Source: Idiomarina sp. (GTDB lineage Bacteria; Pseudomonadota; Gammaproteobacteria; Enterobacterales; Alteromonadaceae). Taken from it: 64,000 nucleotides of DNA. The position numbers were made by a program, and so were the translations under genes. The stretch spans positions 1 through 64,000 of the forward strand of contig JAFIFP010000007.1 of assembly GCA_020831965.1 (NCBI GenBank), written 5' to 3'. Below are positions 53,670 through 63,730 of the stretch, piece by piece (position 1 is the first letter of the stretch; the number at the start of each line of letters is the position of its first letter). Below the pieces are notes generated by a model that was not told the DNA's origin, did no database searches, and was given only the letters and a program-made list of their open reading frames with translations.

Positions 53670-55001
53670 TTAAAGGTCGGTGCGGAACTTATCTAACAGT
53701 GGATGCCCGTATCGAGGCGTAACTGGCGACTGTTGCAGTGGCTCGAATTGCTGAGCGGTCGCGCCGCCAGGGCAGCTGCCTTCCCGCAAGTGATGTAACG
53801 CCGTTGCGAGCAACGGATCATTTGGGTTACCCCAATCGCCAACGATGGTGTCATTCGCGGGACAGGTGACCGGTAGACCATCGAAGTAATCGCCAAAACC
53901 TTCTGCGTTCACGGTTTGGAAGTTAATGGTGAAGGCAATTTCGTCGCAAATTTGCGCAGGTCGTTGACCAACAGGCTTCCCGCAGGTGCGCTCGCCAATG
54001 GTATGTACTTCTACAAAGGGCGTCAGTGCGTTGATGACCAGCTCTGAAGCAGAGCAGCTTGCGCCGGTAGTCAATACATAAACCCGATCAACATTAAGCC
54101 GGGTAATGCCTTGCCCTAGGTTGAAGCGAATGGTGTCTGGCTGATAGTTGGCATTGTACAGATAGGTGAGAAACACCTCATTCTCAACCGAGTCCCATGC
54201 AGCTTGAGAAGCAAGCTGGTTTGCTACGCGAATTAAACCGCCCCCGTTATAGCGCAAGTCGATTACGAGTTCGTCAACCCCATCGAGCGCATCATAGGCC
54301 GCATTTAAATCGGCTTCAGAGCGATTTACGAACGTATCAAAGACGAAATAACCCACATCGCGCCCGTCCACTTCAAAGCGCTCGGTCGCCATGACGGTGT
54401 TGGCTTCAACTTGACGTTTATCCATATTGGCGGAGAGTTGCGTTCCGTCGGGGCGACGCCACGATACATCGACGCGGACGCCTTCTTCGTTAGGACCAAA
54501 CATATCCTCAAAGGTGGAAGCACCACTCATAATGCGCTGGTACCACTCTGCCACTGAACGTCCATTCACTGCGGTAATTTCGTCGCCGCGGCGCAGGCCG
54601 ATTTCGTCGGCAGGCGAGTTCTCATACACATAACGAATCTGCATGACGCCCAAATCAACGCGATCACGGCGGCCAAAACCGAAGCCAAAGAAAACTGCAT
54701 TCACGAACCGGTCAAGATACTCTTGCTCGGAAATAATAAATGAGAAGTTATCTTCAGGGATTTTCATGTCGTTCAACAACGCGCTGAGGCTGGGATAGCC
54801 GACCGGTTGAATACCTGACGGAATACGATCATTCCAAAAGTAATCATTTTGCATGAAGTCGAAGAACTGAATGTTTTTCTGTGCCTGACTACAACTCGCT
54901 TCGGAGGAGGTGAGCGCTGACACATAATTTCCCGGCCAACTAAAATTACAGCTGGCGAGACCAAGTGACATTAGAGCAATACCCGCAACTTTATAGTTCA
55001 T
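53670..55001 (-). CDS. S41-family peptidase lipoprotein with PDZ domain
   Basis: 443 residues. Lipobox MSLGLASC (Cys18). A PDZ domain lies at about 105-190 (QIRYVYENSPADEIGLRRGD, EITAVNGRSVAEW), then the S41 protease core with LVIDLRYNGGGLIRVANQLA and the catalytic Ser near residue 315 in TTGASCSASELVINAL. Related to C-terminal processing peptidases but membrane-lipid anchored. The C-terminal extension after about 370 has Cys pairs that may be disulphide-bonded (TCPANDT, EGSCPGG). Substrate unknown. Confidence 0.88.
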   Translation of the reverse strand: MNYKVAGIALMSLGLASCNFSWPGNYVSALTSSEASCSQAQKNIQFFDFMQNDYFWNDRIPSGIQPVGYPSLSALLNDMKIPEDNFSFIISEQEYLDRFVNAVFFGFGFGRRDRVDLGVMQIRYVYENSPADEIGLRRGDEITAVNGRSVAEWYQRIMSGASTFEDMFGPNEEGVRVDVSWRRPDGTQLSANMDKRQVEANTVMATERFEVDGRDVGYFVFDTFVNRSEADLNAAYDALDGVDELVIDLRYNGGGLIRVANQLASQAAWDSVENEVFLTYLYNANYQPDTIRFNLGQGITRLNVDRVYVLTTGASCSASELVINALTPFVEVHTIGERTCGKPVGQRPAQICDEIAFTINFQTVNAEGFGDYFDGLPVTCPANDTIVGDWGNPNDPLLATALHHLREGSCPGGATAQQFEPLQQSPVTPRYGHPLLDKFRTDL

Positions 55002-55104
55002 AATGGTTCTACTACCGTTAACTATTCAGTAACATAATGCGCTATGGCTGACGAAAAATCCAGCCGCCATAACCCCAATAAAACAGCTGTTTACAGGACC
55101 CCGC

Positions 55105-56094
55105 ATGACCGGAATCATTGTTGATATAGAAGGTATACGTTTAGACCAGAGCGATCGTTCAATATTGCAGGACGAGCGGGTGAAGGGAGTCATTTTATTT
55201 TCTCGTAACTTTGAATCCGTGAGCCAAGTTTGTGCATTAGTGCAAGAGATTCGTGATTGTGTGGGGCGACCGTTTTTGATTAGTGTTGATCATGAAGGGG
55301 GGCGAGTGCAGCGTTTCCGCGAGGGATTTACCGCAATACCTGCGATGGCCTCGATTCTGACTCATGCGAACAGCCTCGAAGCGGCGCAAGCAGATGCACG
55401 AGAATTAGGTTGGTTGATGGCGATAGAGCTGCGTGAGCTCGATATCGACTTGAGTTATGCGCCTGTGCTTGATGTGTACGGTGACAGTACGGTGATTGGT
55501 GATCGCGCGTTTGCGAAAGAACCTGCACAGATTATTCCATTAACGCGCGCTTTTATTGAAGGTATGCGTCAGGCGGGCATGCGCTGCGTGGGTAAGCATT
55601 TTCCTGGGCACGGCACCGTTGTTGCCGACTCTCACATTGATATTCCAGTGGATGATCGCCCTGAAGAGGACATTTCCGCATGGGACTTGCAGCCTTTTAA
55701 AGCACTCGCGCCTGTTCTTGACGCCGTGATGCCGGCGCATGTGATTTATAGCCAAGTGGATGAGTTGCCCGCCGGCTTTTCGCCTTATTGGCTGCAAACG
55801 GTGTTGCGGCAACGCTTGGGATTCGGTGGGGTTATTATCAGTGACGACCTTCTGATGGAAGGCGCGCGTGTTGTTGGTGATGTACCAGAGCGAGCAAGAG
55901 CCGCTTTTGCCGCTGGCGGCGACTTACTTTTGGTGTGTAATAACCGAGCGGCTGCGTTAGACGTATTGAGTGAAGTGGAGTGGCCGGAGCGTCAACGAGA
56001 TGCAGCAAGTCTTCTATTGGGCCTGCCGGTTGCTGCACCGAGCCAAGAGCGACTTGATGCAGCGCGCGCACTTGCGGCGCAATTGGCAAGTTAA
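55105..56094 (+). CDS. nagZ: Beta-N-acetylhexosaminidase
   Basis: 329 residues, glycoside hydrolase family 3. [47 protein letters not shown] (catalytic His/Asp loop) and [12 protein letters not shown] (nucleophile Asp). Removes GlcNAc from muropeptides in the cytoplasm during peptidoglycan recycling. Its stop overlaps the queC stop on the other strand. Confidence 0.96.
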   Translation: MTGIIVDIEGIRLDQSDRSILQDERVKGVILFSRNFESVSQVCALVQEIRDCVGRPFLISVDHEGGRVQRFREGFTAIPAMASILTHANSLEAAQADARELGWLMAIELRELDIDLSYAPVLDVYGDSTVIGDRAFAKEPAQIIPLTRAFIEGMRQAGMRCVGKHFPGHGTVVADSHIDIPVDDRPEEDISAWDLQPFKALAPVLDAVMPAHVIYSQVDELPAGFSPYWLQTVLRQRLGFGGVIISDDLLMEGARVVGDVPERARAAFAAGGDLLLVCNNRAAALDVLSEVEWPERQRDAASLLLGLPVAAPSQERLDAARALAAQLAS

Positions 56095-56804
56095 GCGGAT
56101 TCGTATTGCAACGGGTCCGTGACGCCATGAGCCGCGAAGGATTGCAACCGCTCACGACAAGCACTGCAATGCCCGCAGGCGAGCTCACGACCGTTGTAGC
56201 AGGTCCATGTTCGGCTGTAGTCCAACTGCATTGCTAAGCCGTCGGCAAGGATGTCAGCTTTCGACTGGTACAAATAGGGTGATACCACGTCGATAGGCTC
56301 GTAATTCGCAAGATGACTCACGGTGTTCATTGCTTCAACGAATTCAGGGCGACAATCCGGATAGATGGCGTGATCCCCCGAGTGCGCGCCATACCATACG
56401 GCCTTGGCTTCGAGCGAAACGGCGTAACCAATGGCGAGCGACAACAGAATCATATTGCGATTAGGCACCACCGTAGCTTTCATGTTGGCTTCAGCATAAT
56501 CGGCATCGGGTACATCAATATCTGAGGTTAGTGCCGACCCAGCGAGTAAAGTATTGATACTGCGAATATCGACCACCTGATGGGGAACGCCAAGTTCTTT
56601 GCACACCGCCGCCGCAACGTCGAGTTCCTTACTATGGCGTTGTCCGTAGTGAAATGAGAGCGCATGAACATTCAGGCCTTCACGAATGGCTTTGTGGAGC
56701 ACGGTATAGGAGTCCATACCGCCAGAATAAATCACGACTGCATCGACTTGTTTTGAGGTGGCTTGGGCCGCTGTGCTTTCGTCCGACATGCTTTGCTCCG
56801 ACAT
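56091..56804 (-). CDS. queC: 7-Cyano-7-deazaguanine synthase
   Basis: 237 residues from ATG 56804, which has AGGAG 7 bases upstream; ATG 56834 is less likely. ATP loop [49 protein letters not shown], and zinc-binding [19 protein letters not shown]. Makes preQ0 for queuosine tRNA modification. Divergent from queE, the preceding enzyme of the pathway. Confidence 0.97.
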   Translation of the reverse strand: MSEQSMSDESTAAQATSKQVDAVVIYSGGMDSYTVLHKAIREGLNVHALSFHYGQRHSKELDVAAAVCKELGVPHQVVDIRSINTLLAGSALTSDIDVPDADYAEANMKATVVPNRNMILLSLAIGYAVSLEAKAVWYGAHSGDHAIYPDCRPEFVEAMNTVSHLANYEPIDVVSPYLYQSKADILADGLAMQLDYSRTWTCYNGRELACGHCSACRERLQSFAAHGVTDPLQYESA

Positions 56805-56910
56805 GCTGTGCTCCTGTATACTGATAGCCTGCAATTTTAACGAATTAACCAGCCAGACAGAAGCATTGTTCCACCTGAATTGAGGGTGTGAACCATTTCA
56901 GTGGCAGAAC

Positions 56911-56949
56911 TGATTGGCAAAAGTGATTGGCAAAAACTGATTGGCAAAA
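56911..56949 (+). repeat. Three near-tandem copies of TGATTGGCAAAA
   Basis: Copies at 56911, 56924 and 56938, separated by one to two bases, in the short leader before queE. May reflect slippage or a small regulatory repeat. Confidence 0.85.
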
Positions 56950-56962
56950 CTGAGTATATTTC

Positions 56963-57643
56963 ATGACCCAAACTAGTTTACCCGTGAATGAAGTATTTGA
57001 AACGATCCAAGGTGAAGGGGTCTTTACGGGTACACCCGCTATTTTTCTGCGCTTACAAGGCTGTCCTGTCGGCTGCCCTTGGTGTGATACCCAACAAACC
57101 TGGGAGAAGCGGGGGGAAGATCAGATTGCAGTGCATGACGTACTTGCGAAAACTGCACCAACGCCCACTTGGGCTGCACTCACTCCACATGGGTTTCTTG
57201 AGTTAATTGCAGAGAAAAAATGGACCGCCAAACATGTGGTGATCACCGGCGGTGAACCTTGCATGTACGATCTTGTGGAACTCACCGAGCTGTTACATGA
57301 GCACGGCTTTAAAACCCAAATTGAAACGAGCGGTACATTCGAGATTCTTACCTCGGAAGCGACCTGGGTGACTGTCAGCCCGAAGTTAGACATGCCAGGT
57401 GGCTTACCCGTACTCGCGTCGGCTATGGCTCGGGCCAATGAAATTAAACACCCCATCGCAATGCAAAAGCATATTGATGCTTTGGATCAGCTGCTAGCAG
57501 AGTGCCCAGTACAACCGAACACTACCATTTCCCTTCAACCCATCAGCCAACGCGCCCGGGCCACTGAACTCGCCATGCGCGTGTGCCGTGAGCGTAACTG
57601 GCGCCTGTCTGTTCAGCTACATAAATACTTGGCAATAGATTAA
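56963..57643 (+). CDS. queE: 7-Carboxy-7-deazaguanine synthase
   Basis: 226 residues. Radical-SAM CX3CX2C motif in GCPVGCPWCDTQQ, NEVFETIQGEGVFTGTPAIF at the start, VVITGGEPCMYDL and TQIETSGTFEI. Converts 6-carboxytetrahydropterin to 7-carboxy-7-deazaguanine. Upstream neighbour queC uses its product. Confidence 0.97.
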   Translation: MTQTSLPVNEVFETIQGEGVFTGTPAIFLRLQGCPVGCPWCDTQQTWEKRGEDQIAVHDVLAKTAPTPTWAALTPHGFLELIAEKKWTAKHVVITGGEPCMYDLVELTELLHEHGFKTQIETSGTFEILTSEATWVTVSPKLDMPGGLPVLASAMARANEIKHPIAMQKHIDALDQLLAECPVQPNTTISLQPISQRARATELAMRVCRERNWRLSVQLHKYLAID

Positions 57644-57739
57644 TTCACCGCGCTTTTCGCGCGCCTCAACAAATTCACTGCTAAACCCTCTATTCATGCG
57701 TGTGCATGAAGCATTTTCTATGGTGTCTCAGGAGGGGTT

Positions 57740-58009
57740 ATGGTGTTAAGAAAGAATGCCGTCCGTGGTCAGGGCATGACCGAATATATTGTGATCTTGG
57801 CACTCGTGGTGGTGTCTGCGATTGGTGTTTACTCATTCTTTGGGAAAACTGTTCGCGCTCAAATGGCTGGGGTTGCTCAAGAAATTTCTGGGCGTTCGGC
57901 TGAAGGGCAAGTTCAAGAAGCTCAGCGTGCTTCTCAAGATGCGTCCCAACGTGCGAATCGTAATTATGGTTTGCAAAATTATGATGACGCGACCAACAGC
58001 GGTGGCTAG
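57740..58009 (+). CDS. Flp-type pilin-like protein
   Basis: 89 residues; AGGAGGGG before the ATG. After a short basic leader comes GQGMTEYIVILALVVVSAIG, a type IVb prepilin-like cleavage region (Gly followed by Met and Glu five positions on) and a hydrophobic helix. The remainder is Gln- and Ala-rich (VAQEISGRSAEGQVQEAQRA). Probably the major pilin of the Tad operon that follows. Longer and more hydrophilic than classical Flp1. The prepilin peptidase gene is not in this window. Confidence 0.75.
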   Translation: MVLRKNAVRGQGMTEYIVILALVVVSAIGVYSFFGKTVRAQMAGVAQEISGRSAEGQVQEAQRASQDASQRANRNYGLQNYDDATNSGG

Positions 58010-59210
58010 CCGTACTTCTGGCCAAGTCCTGGTGCTAGTCGCATTGCTTATCGGCGGCATAGCACTGGGGACGCTTGGTATTGTTAGGTTATCCCAACAG
58101 GCGCATGAGCAAGTTCATGTGCATCATGTGGCTCAGCACGCTGCGGATGCAGCGGGAGTCATTGCTGCTCGAGATCTTAATTTTAAGGCCATTACAAATA
58201 GAGCCTTATTAGCGAATGAAATCGCTATTGGTCAACTGCTGGGCCTAAACGCGTGGTTCATGATGAGTCGAGAAACCAGCCAACGTATTGCCCTCTACAC
58301 TTCGTGGATCCCATATGTCAATGCAGTCACTCAGCACCTCGCGCGGATGATGCAGGGCCTTGAACCTGCCTTACGTCAAGGTATTGAGGCTGGTGTGATA
58401 CTTCAACAACTGATACTTGCAGGCTTAGAAGCGGCGCAATGGGTATTTCATCAAGCCGCTTGGATCACCACGATAAGTACTATCGAAGAGGTGATTAAAG
58501 GTGGTTCTGAAGACTATGAACTGGTGTTGCTGAATCACCAAACTCTGATGGATTTACAGCACGTTTGGTTTCGTTTTCAAAATCGCACACAAGGCAATCG
58601 CGCTGCACAGGAATACGTGCGCTTGACGAGCGAGAGTCGTGACGGATTTACGCGCGAGCGACGCTATCGGTGGTTTAGTACTTTTATTGTGCGGGCAGAA
58701 CGTGCCGGTGGCAGCGAAGTGCGGCATCGGAGCGATAATCGCTTGGTATGGCAAGCGGTCGATACACTATCGATACATGAAAGACTCTTTCTAAGGTGGC
58801 GTGAGAATCGTTTGGGAGCGGGGAGCTATTATCTGCTCGACCGACCGCCATTACGTTCCCGAAGCTATGATTATGGGCAAAGTTATCGTCGTAACGCTGC
58901 TGCAAGCCGAACTGCAGCCATACGTGCAAGACGACTTCAATCCAGTCATCGAGTTCCTTCTTATTATCAGCTCAATCCATCTGAATCAGGTATACCTTCG
59001 ATTACCCTAGTCGTTCGGCGACCAGAACAACATGAGCTACCGATGATTTGGGGAGCAGGGCGTGCTGAGGTCGTGTTCTCTCGGCCAGTCGACTTGTGGC
59101 CGCGTACCGATCGTCGTGGAGAACGAGCCAATCTTTTCAATGCATTATGGCGAGCACAGCCCGCGATAATTCCAGAAGTTGAACGGCAGATCTTGGGGCT
59201 ACAGGTATGA
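57981..59210 (+). CDS. TadG-like pilus assembly protein
   Basis: About 409 residues from ATG 57981 (or 57984), overlapping the pilin end by about 29 bases. N-terminal TadE/G-like signature: ASRTSGQVLVLVALLIGGIA, then HVAQHAADAAGVIAARDLNF. The rest is helical with no known fold. In Tad systems such proteins are minor pilins or surface components. The ATGA overlap with the next gene supports this operon. Confidence 0.75.
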   Translation: MMTRPTAVASRTSGQVLVLVALLIGGIALGTLGIVRLSQQAHEQVHVHHVAQHAADAAGVIAARDLNFKAITNRALLANEIAIGQLLGLNAWFMMSRETSQRIALYTSWIPYVNAVTQHLARMMQGLEPALRQGIEAGVILQQLILAGLEAAQWVFHQAAWITTISTIEEVIKGGSEDYELVLLNHQTLMDLQHVWFRFQNRTQGNRAAQEYVRLTSESRDGFTRERRYRWFSTFIVRAERAGGSEVRHRSDNRLVWQAVDTLSIHERLFLRWRENRLGAGSYYLLDRPPLRSRSYDYGQSYRRNAAASRTAAIRARRLQSSHRVPSYYQLNPSESGIPSITLVVRRPEQHELPMIWGAGRAEVVFSRPVDLWPRTDRRGERANLFNALWRAQPAIIPEVERQILGLQV

Positions 59211-59824
59211 AAGGTCAGGCGATGACAGAACTTGCTCTGGCGATCTCTTTGTTGGGGCTATTGTTACTTTGGGCTATTCCTCACTTTCATCAACATCTAC
59301 ACGCGTGGTCCGAAGTGCAACAACAAGCTCAGCTTGTCATTCATCAAGCTGAACTTCGAGAGCGACACGGGATTGAACCCTTGATGGAGGACGAGTTGAC
59401 TGAGCGTTATGGTTTTGAGCGCGCGGATGATTTGGAGTTCAAGTTGTCACGTGGTCAGGACTATGCATTCGCCGATGCGATGGGACCGGTGTGGCGTGCT
59501 ATGCAAACTGGCCAAGCAGCTTCTATGCGGCTTGATACTCTGCATTCATTGGTACTGCAGCGCGAAGATGAGGCTCCTTGGTTTGGCTATCGTCACTTAA
59601 CGGACGATTGGTCACCGCGGCGAATTAGTGATTTAACGAGTCGTCCACGCGCACTAACTTTGACGCATCAGCTGGATAGATTTGGGTTCTCATTTATTCA
59701 ACAGTGGGTCGGCGTACTGCCTTTTGCTCGTGAATTTGCACCAAGTCAATTGCAGCTCGGTTATGTTACTGCGGAACCGATCCCCGAAGCGGCTCAGTGT
59801 CGGGATAGTGCGTGTTCGCGCTAA
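59207..59824 (+). CDS. TadE-like minor pilin
   Basis: 205 residues, starts ATGA over the previous stop. KGQAMTELALAISLLGLLLL is the TadE-type prepilin region; then an amphipathic helix rich in Gln and His. Predicted pseudopilin for Tad fibre assembly. Confidence 0.7.
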   Translation: MKGQAMTELALAISLLGLLLLWAIPHFHQHLHAWSEVQQQAQLVIHQAELRERHGIEPLMEDELTERYGFERADDLEFKLSRGQDYAFADAMGPVWRAMQTGQAASMRLDTLHSLVLQREDEAPWFGYRHLTDDWSPRRISDLTSRPRALTLTHQLDRFGFSFIQQWVGVLPFAREFAPSQLQLGYVTAEPIPEAAQCRDSACSR

Positions 59825-60372
59825 GTCATCTAGTTGCAATCGGTCTATTTGTTTGGCCGGTTGATATGGAGCGCCGGCAAGTTCTGCCCGCGACGCAAGC
59901 GTTAGGTCTTCTGGTTGAGGCTTGGCAAGTATACGCACCAAACAAGCAAGTGCAGCGCTGGATCAAGGAGCAAGCAAAAGATTGTATTGAATTGCCGGGA
60001 GTACAGGATGGGCTCTGGCAGTGTGTAGGCTCAGAGACCATAGTGAGCTGGGATCACAGTGTGCATCCCTCGCTTTGGAGTATAGGCCGCTTACTAGGTG
60101 GCCAAGCTAGTGAGCTCGATATCTCAACTGAGTTCGGACCTTATCGCTTACATTATCAGGCAACGCGTCAACCGCTATTTCGAATTGATCATGAGCTACG
60201 CAATGAATTCGCTACACGACCGGGCGTTTTAGTGGATCGTCAGCGGTATCAAGGGGCCTTGTTATATCACTGGCGCCGCAGGGATGAAGAAGTCGTCGTC
60301 ACAGTCTGGTCTCGACCAGAACAATCAAATTTGAAGATACGTTTAACCATTCAAGGACGAGGTGGTTTATGA
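59812..60372 (+). CDS. Tad-locus hypothetical protein
   Basis: 186 residues from GTG 59812, overlapping the previous gene by 13 bases and the next by 4. Short hydrophobic start (SHLVAIGLFVWPVDM) then a soluble domain, with SETIVSWDHSVHPSLWSIGR and TVWSRPEQSNLKIRL. Possibly exported. No family recognised; its embedding in the operon implies a role in pilus assembly. Confidence 0.55.
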   Translation: MFALSHLVAIGLFVWPVDMERRQVLPATQALGLLVEAWQVYAPNKQVQRWIKEQAKDCIELPGVQDGLWQCVGSETIVSWDHSVHPSLWSIGRLLGGQASELDISTEFGPYRLHYQATRQPLFRIDHELRNEFATRPGVLVDRQRYQGALLYHWRRRDEEVVVTVWSRPEQSNLKIRLTIQGRGGL

Positions 60373-61136
60373 AATTAAAAGGAACTCCGACCTGGCTGTT
60401 GTTACCTGTGGTGGTAGGTTTGGTCAGTGCGTTGGCTGCTTGGTTTTTGGTACGGCAGTATGTGGAAGTGCAAGTGGCGCAGCAGCCGCGACTACCGGCT
60501 ATCCCTGAGCCTCAGTGGCTAGTTGTTGTGCCTCGAATTGACTTGTCTGCTGGAACGCGATTAACCCCGGAACTGCTCCAACTTCGTGATCTCGAAGCCC
60601 GTTCTTTGCCCATTGATGCCATTGCCGCTGAAGATGCAGAGTCAGTATTTGAGCGCACTCTTGCACACAACGTTGCTGCAGGAAATGCATTACAACAGCT
60701 GCATATTGCGCCCGAAAGCGGCGGCGCTCTGAGTTCGCGCATGCCGGCAGGAATGCGCGCATTCACGCTGGCGGCACAAAACGAATGGACTCATGTTCAG
60801 TCGCTAGATGTCGGTGACCGAGTGGACTTGTATGCAGAAGAAAGTAATGGATGGTTGTTGGTTGGTCAGAATATTAGTGTGCTGCAATTAGCCACTGATG
60901 AGGGGGAGTTGAATACTAAGCCTTATCGCTACGTGACCTTTGCGGTACCGATGCTCGCGCTTGCCCACATCCAAGAACTTAGCGATGACAGACGCCTGCA
61001 GGTGGTACTGCGTCGTCAAATTGAGGCGGATGATGCGGTTGAGAACGAAAGTCATTCACCTTTGCACTTGCGAACTGGCCTGATAGAACATTGGCGCCCG
61101 GCACAACTCGCAACGAGTGAGCTCGCAGCATGGTAG
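60369..61136 (+). CDS. cpaB: CpaB/RcpC-type pilus assembly protein
   Basis: 255 residues; ATGA-type overlap with the gene before it. Membrane helix (LLLPVVVGLVSALAAWFLV), then an SAF-like domain WLVVVPRIDLSAGTRLTPEL and RDLEARSLPIDAI, and the CpaB core GMRAFTLAAQNEWTHVQSLD, VGDRVDLYAEES. CpaB links the secretin to the inner-membrane platform of Tad pili and may bind peptidoglycan. Confidence 0.88.
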   Translation: MKLKGTPTWLLLPVVVGLVSALAAWFLVRQYVEVQVAQQPRLPAIPEPQWLVVVPRIDLSAGTRLTPELLQLRDLEARSLPIDAIAAEDAESVFERTLAHNVAAGNALQQLHIAPESGGALSSRMPAGMRAFTLAAQNEWTHVQSLDVGDRVDLYAEESNGWLLVGQNISVLQLATDEGELNTKPYRYVTFAVPMLALAHIQELSDDRRLQVVLRRQIEADDAVENESHSPLHLRTGLIEHWRPAQLATSELAAW

Positions 61137-62446
61137 CGCAGTTTCTATCGCGCTGTAATTGCCAACTGTTACTGGTAATTATGCTGAGCATGGTCAGTTT
61201 CTCGGGACATAGCGAGGATTGGATCGATCTCGAAGTTGGCCAAAGTATTCATGAGTCCATAGGGGCGATGATCTATCGAACATCCATAAGCAATCCAGAA
61301 GTCGCCGAGCTTCGAGTCACTGCAAATGAGTACGTGCTTTATGGCTTACTACCCGGTGTGACATCGGTTGATCTTTGGTTAGAGAATGGCAAGCATTTAC
61401 GCCGTGACGTTGCGGTGTACCCATTAAATCGCGGGCTTCTGAACGCATTCTTAGACATCTACTTAGCTCGAGAGCCAGATATTCGTAAGTTTGAAAGTCC
61501 GGCAACGTTAGCATTGCTAGGCGAAGTGTCACAGCCACTGTTTAGCCAGCTAGAGTCACTTCACAATCATTTTCCCGACTTACTTTTGAGTCAGCTTCGA
61601 CTGCGCGAGCAAGCGCCTGAAATGATCGAAGTTGAAGTACAAGTTGTTGAAGTAAAGCAACGCTTCTTAAGACAAATTGGAGCGGCATGGCCATCTCAAT
61701 TTGATGGCCCGTCGGTTGGACTTTTTAGCGATTGGCTTGGCGGTGATACGTTTCGAGTGCTTAGCCCGTCTAGTGCCATGTGGGCACCTGATCTCACTGA
61801 TTTAAGTGAATCAATTGGATCGGGACACCGCGCCTTTGCGGGTTGGCAAATGGGATTATCTACTTCGTTACGGGCGTTAGAAGAGCGAGGCGATGCGCAG
61901 TTATTGGCTACTCCAATCTTACGCGTTGAGTCAGGGCATACGGCTGAGTTCTTATCCGGTGGGGAGATACCTATTCCTCAGGTCACGACGCAGGGAGCGA
62001 TGGATGTCAGCTTTAGAAGTTATGGCATTCGAGTTCTGGCTACGCCTGAATTAACACCAGACGGAAGTATTAAAACAACCATTGAAACGGAAATGAGTTC
62101 ACTCGATCCCGCTGTGTCAATTCAAGGCGTACCGGGCTTACAAACTCGGCGATCTTCGAGTGTGGTGGTCTTGAAGGCTGGCGAAACTCTAGTGCTGTCG
62201 GGCTTACAAAGCCAAGAGCAGTTTTCCCAACGATCGGGCTTACCAGGGTCGCTGGAGCGTCGATGGGGGCTACTAACTGGCATAGCAGAACGAGGTCAGC
62301 AGGCGACCGAATTAATGATTTTCCTAACTCCTCGGATTGTTAGCGAAGAGAATCGTCGCCGACTCTCAGAACAGGAACGCCGTTTAGCGTGGATAAGTTG
62401 GCTACGATTGTCAGGATGTCGTGGTTTTGATCACGGGGGAATATAA
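61130..62446 (+). CDS. cpaC: CpaC/RcpA-type Tad secretin
   Basis: 438 residues with a signal peptide (LLLVIMLSMVSFSGHS). The N-terminal pilus-and-secretin domain has VGQSIHESIG and ISNPEVAELRV, ANEYVLYGLLPGVTSVDLW. The secretin core follows: EVEVQVVEVKQRFLRQIGAA, LLATPILRVESGHTAEFLSG, GEIPIPQ, ELMIFLTPRIVSEENRRR. Forms the outer-membrane pore of the Tad pilus. Confidence 0.92.
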   Translation: MVAQFLSRCNCQLLLVIMLSMVSFSGHSEDWIDLEVGQSIHESIGAMIYRTSISNPEVAELRVTANEYVLYGLLPGVTSVDLWLENGKHLRRDVAVYPLNRGLLNAFLDIYLAREPDIRKFESPATLALLGEVSQPLFSQLESLHNHFPDLLLSQLRLREQAPEMIEVEVQVVEVKQRFLRQIGAAWPSQFDGPSVGLFSDWLGGDTFRVLSPSSAMWAPDLTDLSESIGSGHRAFAGWQMGLSTSLRALEERGDAQLLATPILRVESGHTAEFLSGGEIPIPQVTTQGAMDVSFRSYGIRVLATPELTPDGSIKTTIETEMSSLDPAVSIQGVPGLQTRRSSSVVVLKAGETLVLSGLQSQEQFSQRSGLPGSLERRWGLLTGIAERGQQATELMIFLTPRIVSEENRRRLSEQERRLAWISWLRLSGCRGFDHGGI

Positions 62447-63730
62447 ATGACAGCGCCTGCATTTGAGCAAATTAAACAGCAAGCCTTAAGCTTGCTAGAC
62501 CTGCATCAGTCTCGCTTTGAAGCCATGAATGATGCGGAAATGCGTGAATTCTTGAGGACATTTATTCATGAAGCTGCAGAGAACTACTTCCCACCAGAAC
62601 CCTTAACTCACAGTAAAGTATGTTCATCGCATGAGGCTAACACCGATATCGATCAACTGGTGTCTCAGGTGATCGACGACATTGTCGGGCTCGGTCCACT
62701 GGAGTCACTGCTTAGAGATGACGAGATATCCGAGATCATGGTAAATCGCTTTGATCGGATTTTCGTTGAGCGGGAGGGGCAGTTAACGCGACTAAAGCTG
62801 AGTTTCAATGACGAACCTTCGGTACGCCGAATCATTGAGCGCATCGTTACACCCATTGGGCGACGCATTGATGACGCGTCACCAATGGTTGATGCTCGTC
62901 TCGCGTGTGGCTCTCGCGTTCATGCCATGATTCCTCCGCTTGCTGTCGATGGGGCTTGCTTAACTATTCGAAAGTTCTCTACACAGCGTTTGAGTTTGTC
63001 TGACTTAGTAACCAAGGGAAGCTGCTCTAGTGCACTCTCTGACCTGCTTGAACAGATAGTTGCCGCGCGCCTGAACTTGATGATCTGTGGCGGAACGGGG
63101 AGTGGAAAAACAACACTGCTTAACATTTTGGGAAGCTGTATCGACTCCGGCGAGCGACTTGTCACTATTGAAGATGCAGCAGAGCTATCACTGCACCATG
63201 AGAACTTGGTGCGATTAGAAGCTCGGCCGGCGAACCAAGATGGACACGGTGCTGTGCCGATACGCGAACTCGTTCGTAATGCTTTGAGGATGCGGCCTGA
63301 TCGGATCATTGTTGGTGAATGCCGTGCGGGTGAAGCATTCGACATGTTGCAGGCTATGAATACTGGTCATGACGGGTCGATGGCGACGCTGCATGCCAAT
63401 AGTCCACGTGATGGCATTCGCCGCCTAGAAACATTGGTATTGATGGCCGGTATGGATTTACCACTTATGGCTGTCCGCCAGCAAATCGCCAGTGCTGTGA
63501 AAGTCTTGGTACAGGTAACTCGAACCTGCTCTGGCAAGCGGGTTATTTCCTCACTTACCGAGGTGCAGGGAATGGAAGGCGAGATTGTCTTGTTGAGTGA
63601 AATTGTACGTTGGAATAGTGTGACGCAACTGCATGAAGTGACAGGCGATATGCCTCGTTTTATTGACAGATTGCCTGAGCAAGAGCGTCAACGCTGCCAT
63701 CAGATATTTCAGGCTGCATTATGTGGTTAG
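62447..63730 (+). CDS. cpaF: CpaF/TadA-type pilus assembly ATPase
   Basis: 427 residues. Starts directly after the cpaC stop. Walker A ICGGTGSGKTTLLNILG, Asp box VTIEDAAELSLHHENLVRLE, Walker B region RPDRIIVGECRAGEAFDMLQ, His box HDGSMATLHANSP. GspE-type secretion ATPase driving pilus extension and, in some Tad systems, retraction. Gene order cpaB-cpaC-cpaF has no tadZ/cpaE between them. Confidence 0.95.
   Translation: MTAPAFEQIKQQALSLLDLHQSRFEAMNDAEMREFLRTFIHEAAENYFPPEPLTHSKVCSSHEANTDIDQLVSQVIDDIVGLGPLESLLRDDEISEIMVNRFDRIFVEREGQLTRLKLSFNDEPSVRRIIERIVTPIGRRIDDASPMVDARLACGSRVHAMIPPLAVDGACLTIRKFSTQRLSLSDLVTKGSCSSALSDLLEQIVAARLNLMICGGTGSGKTTLLNILGSCIDSGERLVTIEDAAELSLHHENLVRLEARPANQDGHGAVPIRELVRNALRMRPDRIIVGECRAGEAFDMLQAMNTGHDGSMATLHANSPRDGIRRLETLVLMAGMDLPLMAVRQQIASAVKVLVQVTRTCSGKRVISSLTEVQGMEGEIVLLSEIVRWNSVTQLHEVTGDMPRFIDRLPEQERQRCHQIFQAALCG

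Noticed and set aside
56805-56962. preQ1 riboswitch between queC and queE
   Set aside because: The leaders are short and show repeats, but no pseudoknot-like pattern could be recognised.
57651-57672. Possible terminator after queE
   Set aside because: Only a short GCGC-TTTT-CGCGC stem without a T-run; too weak to call.
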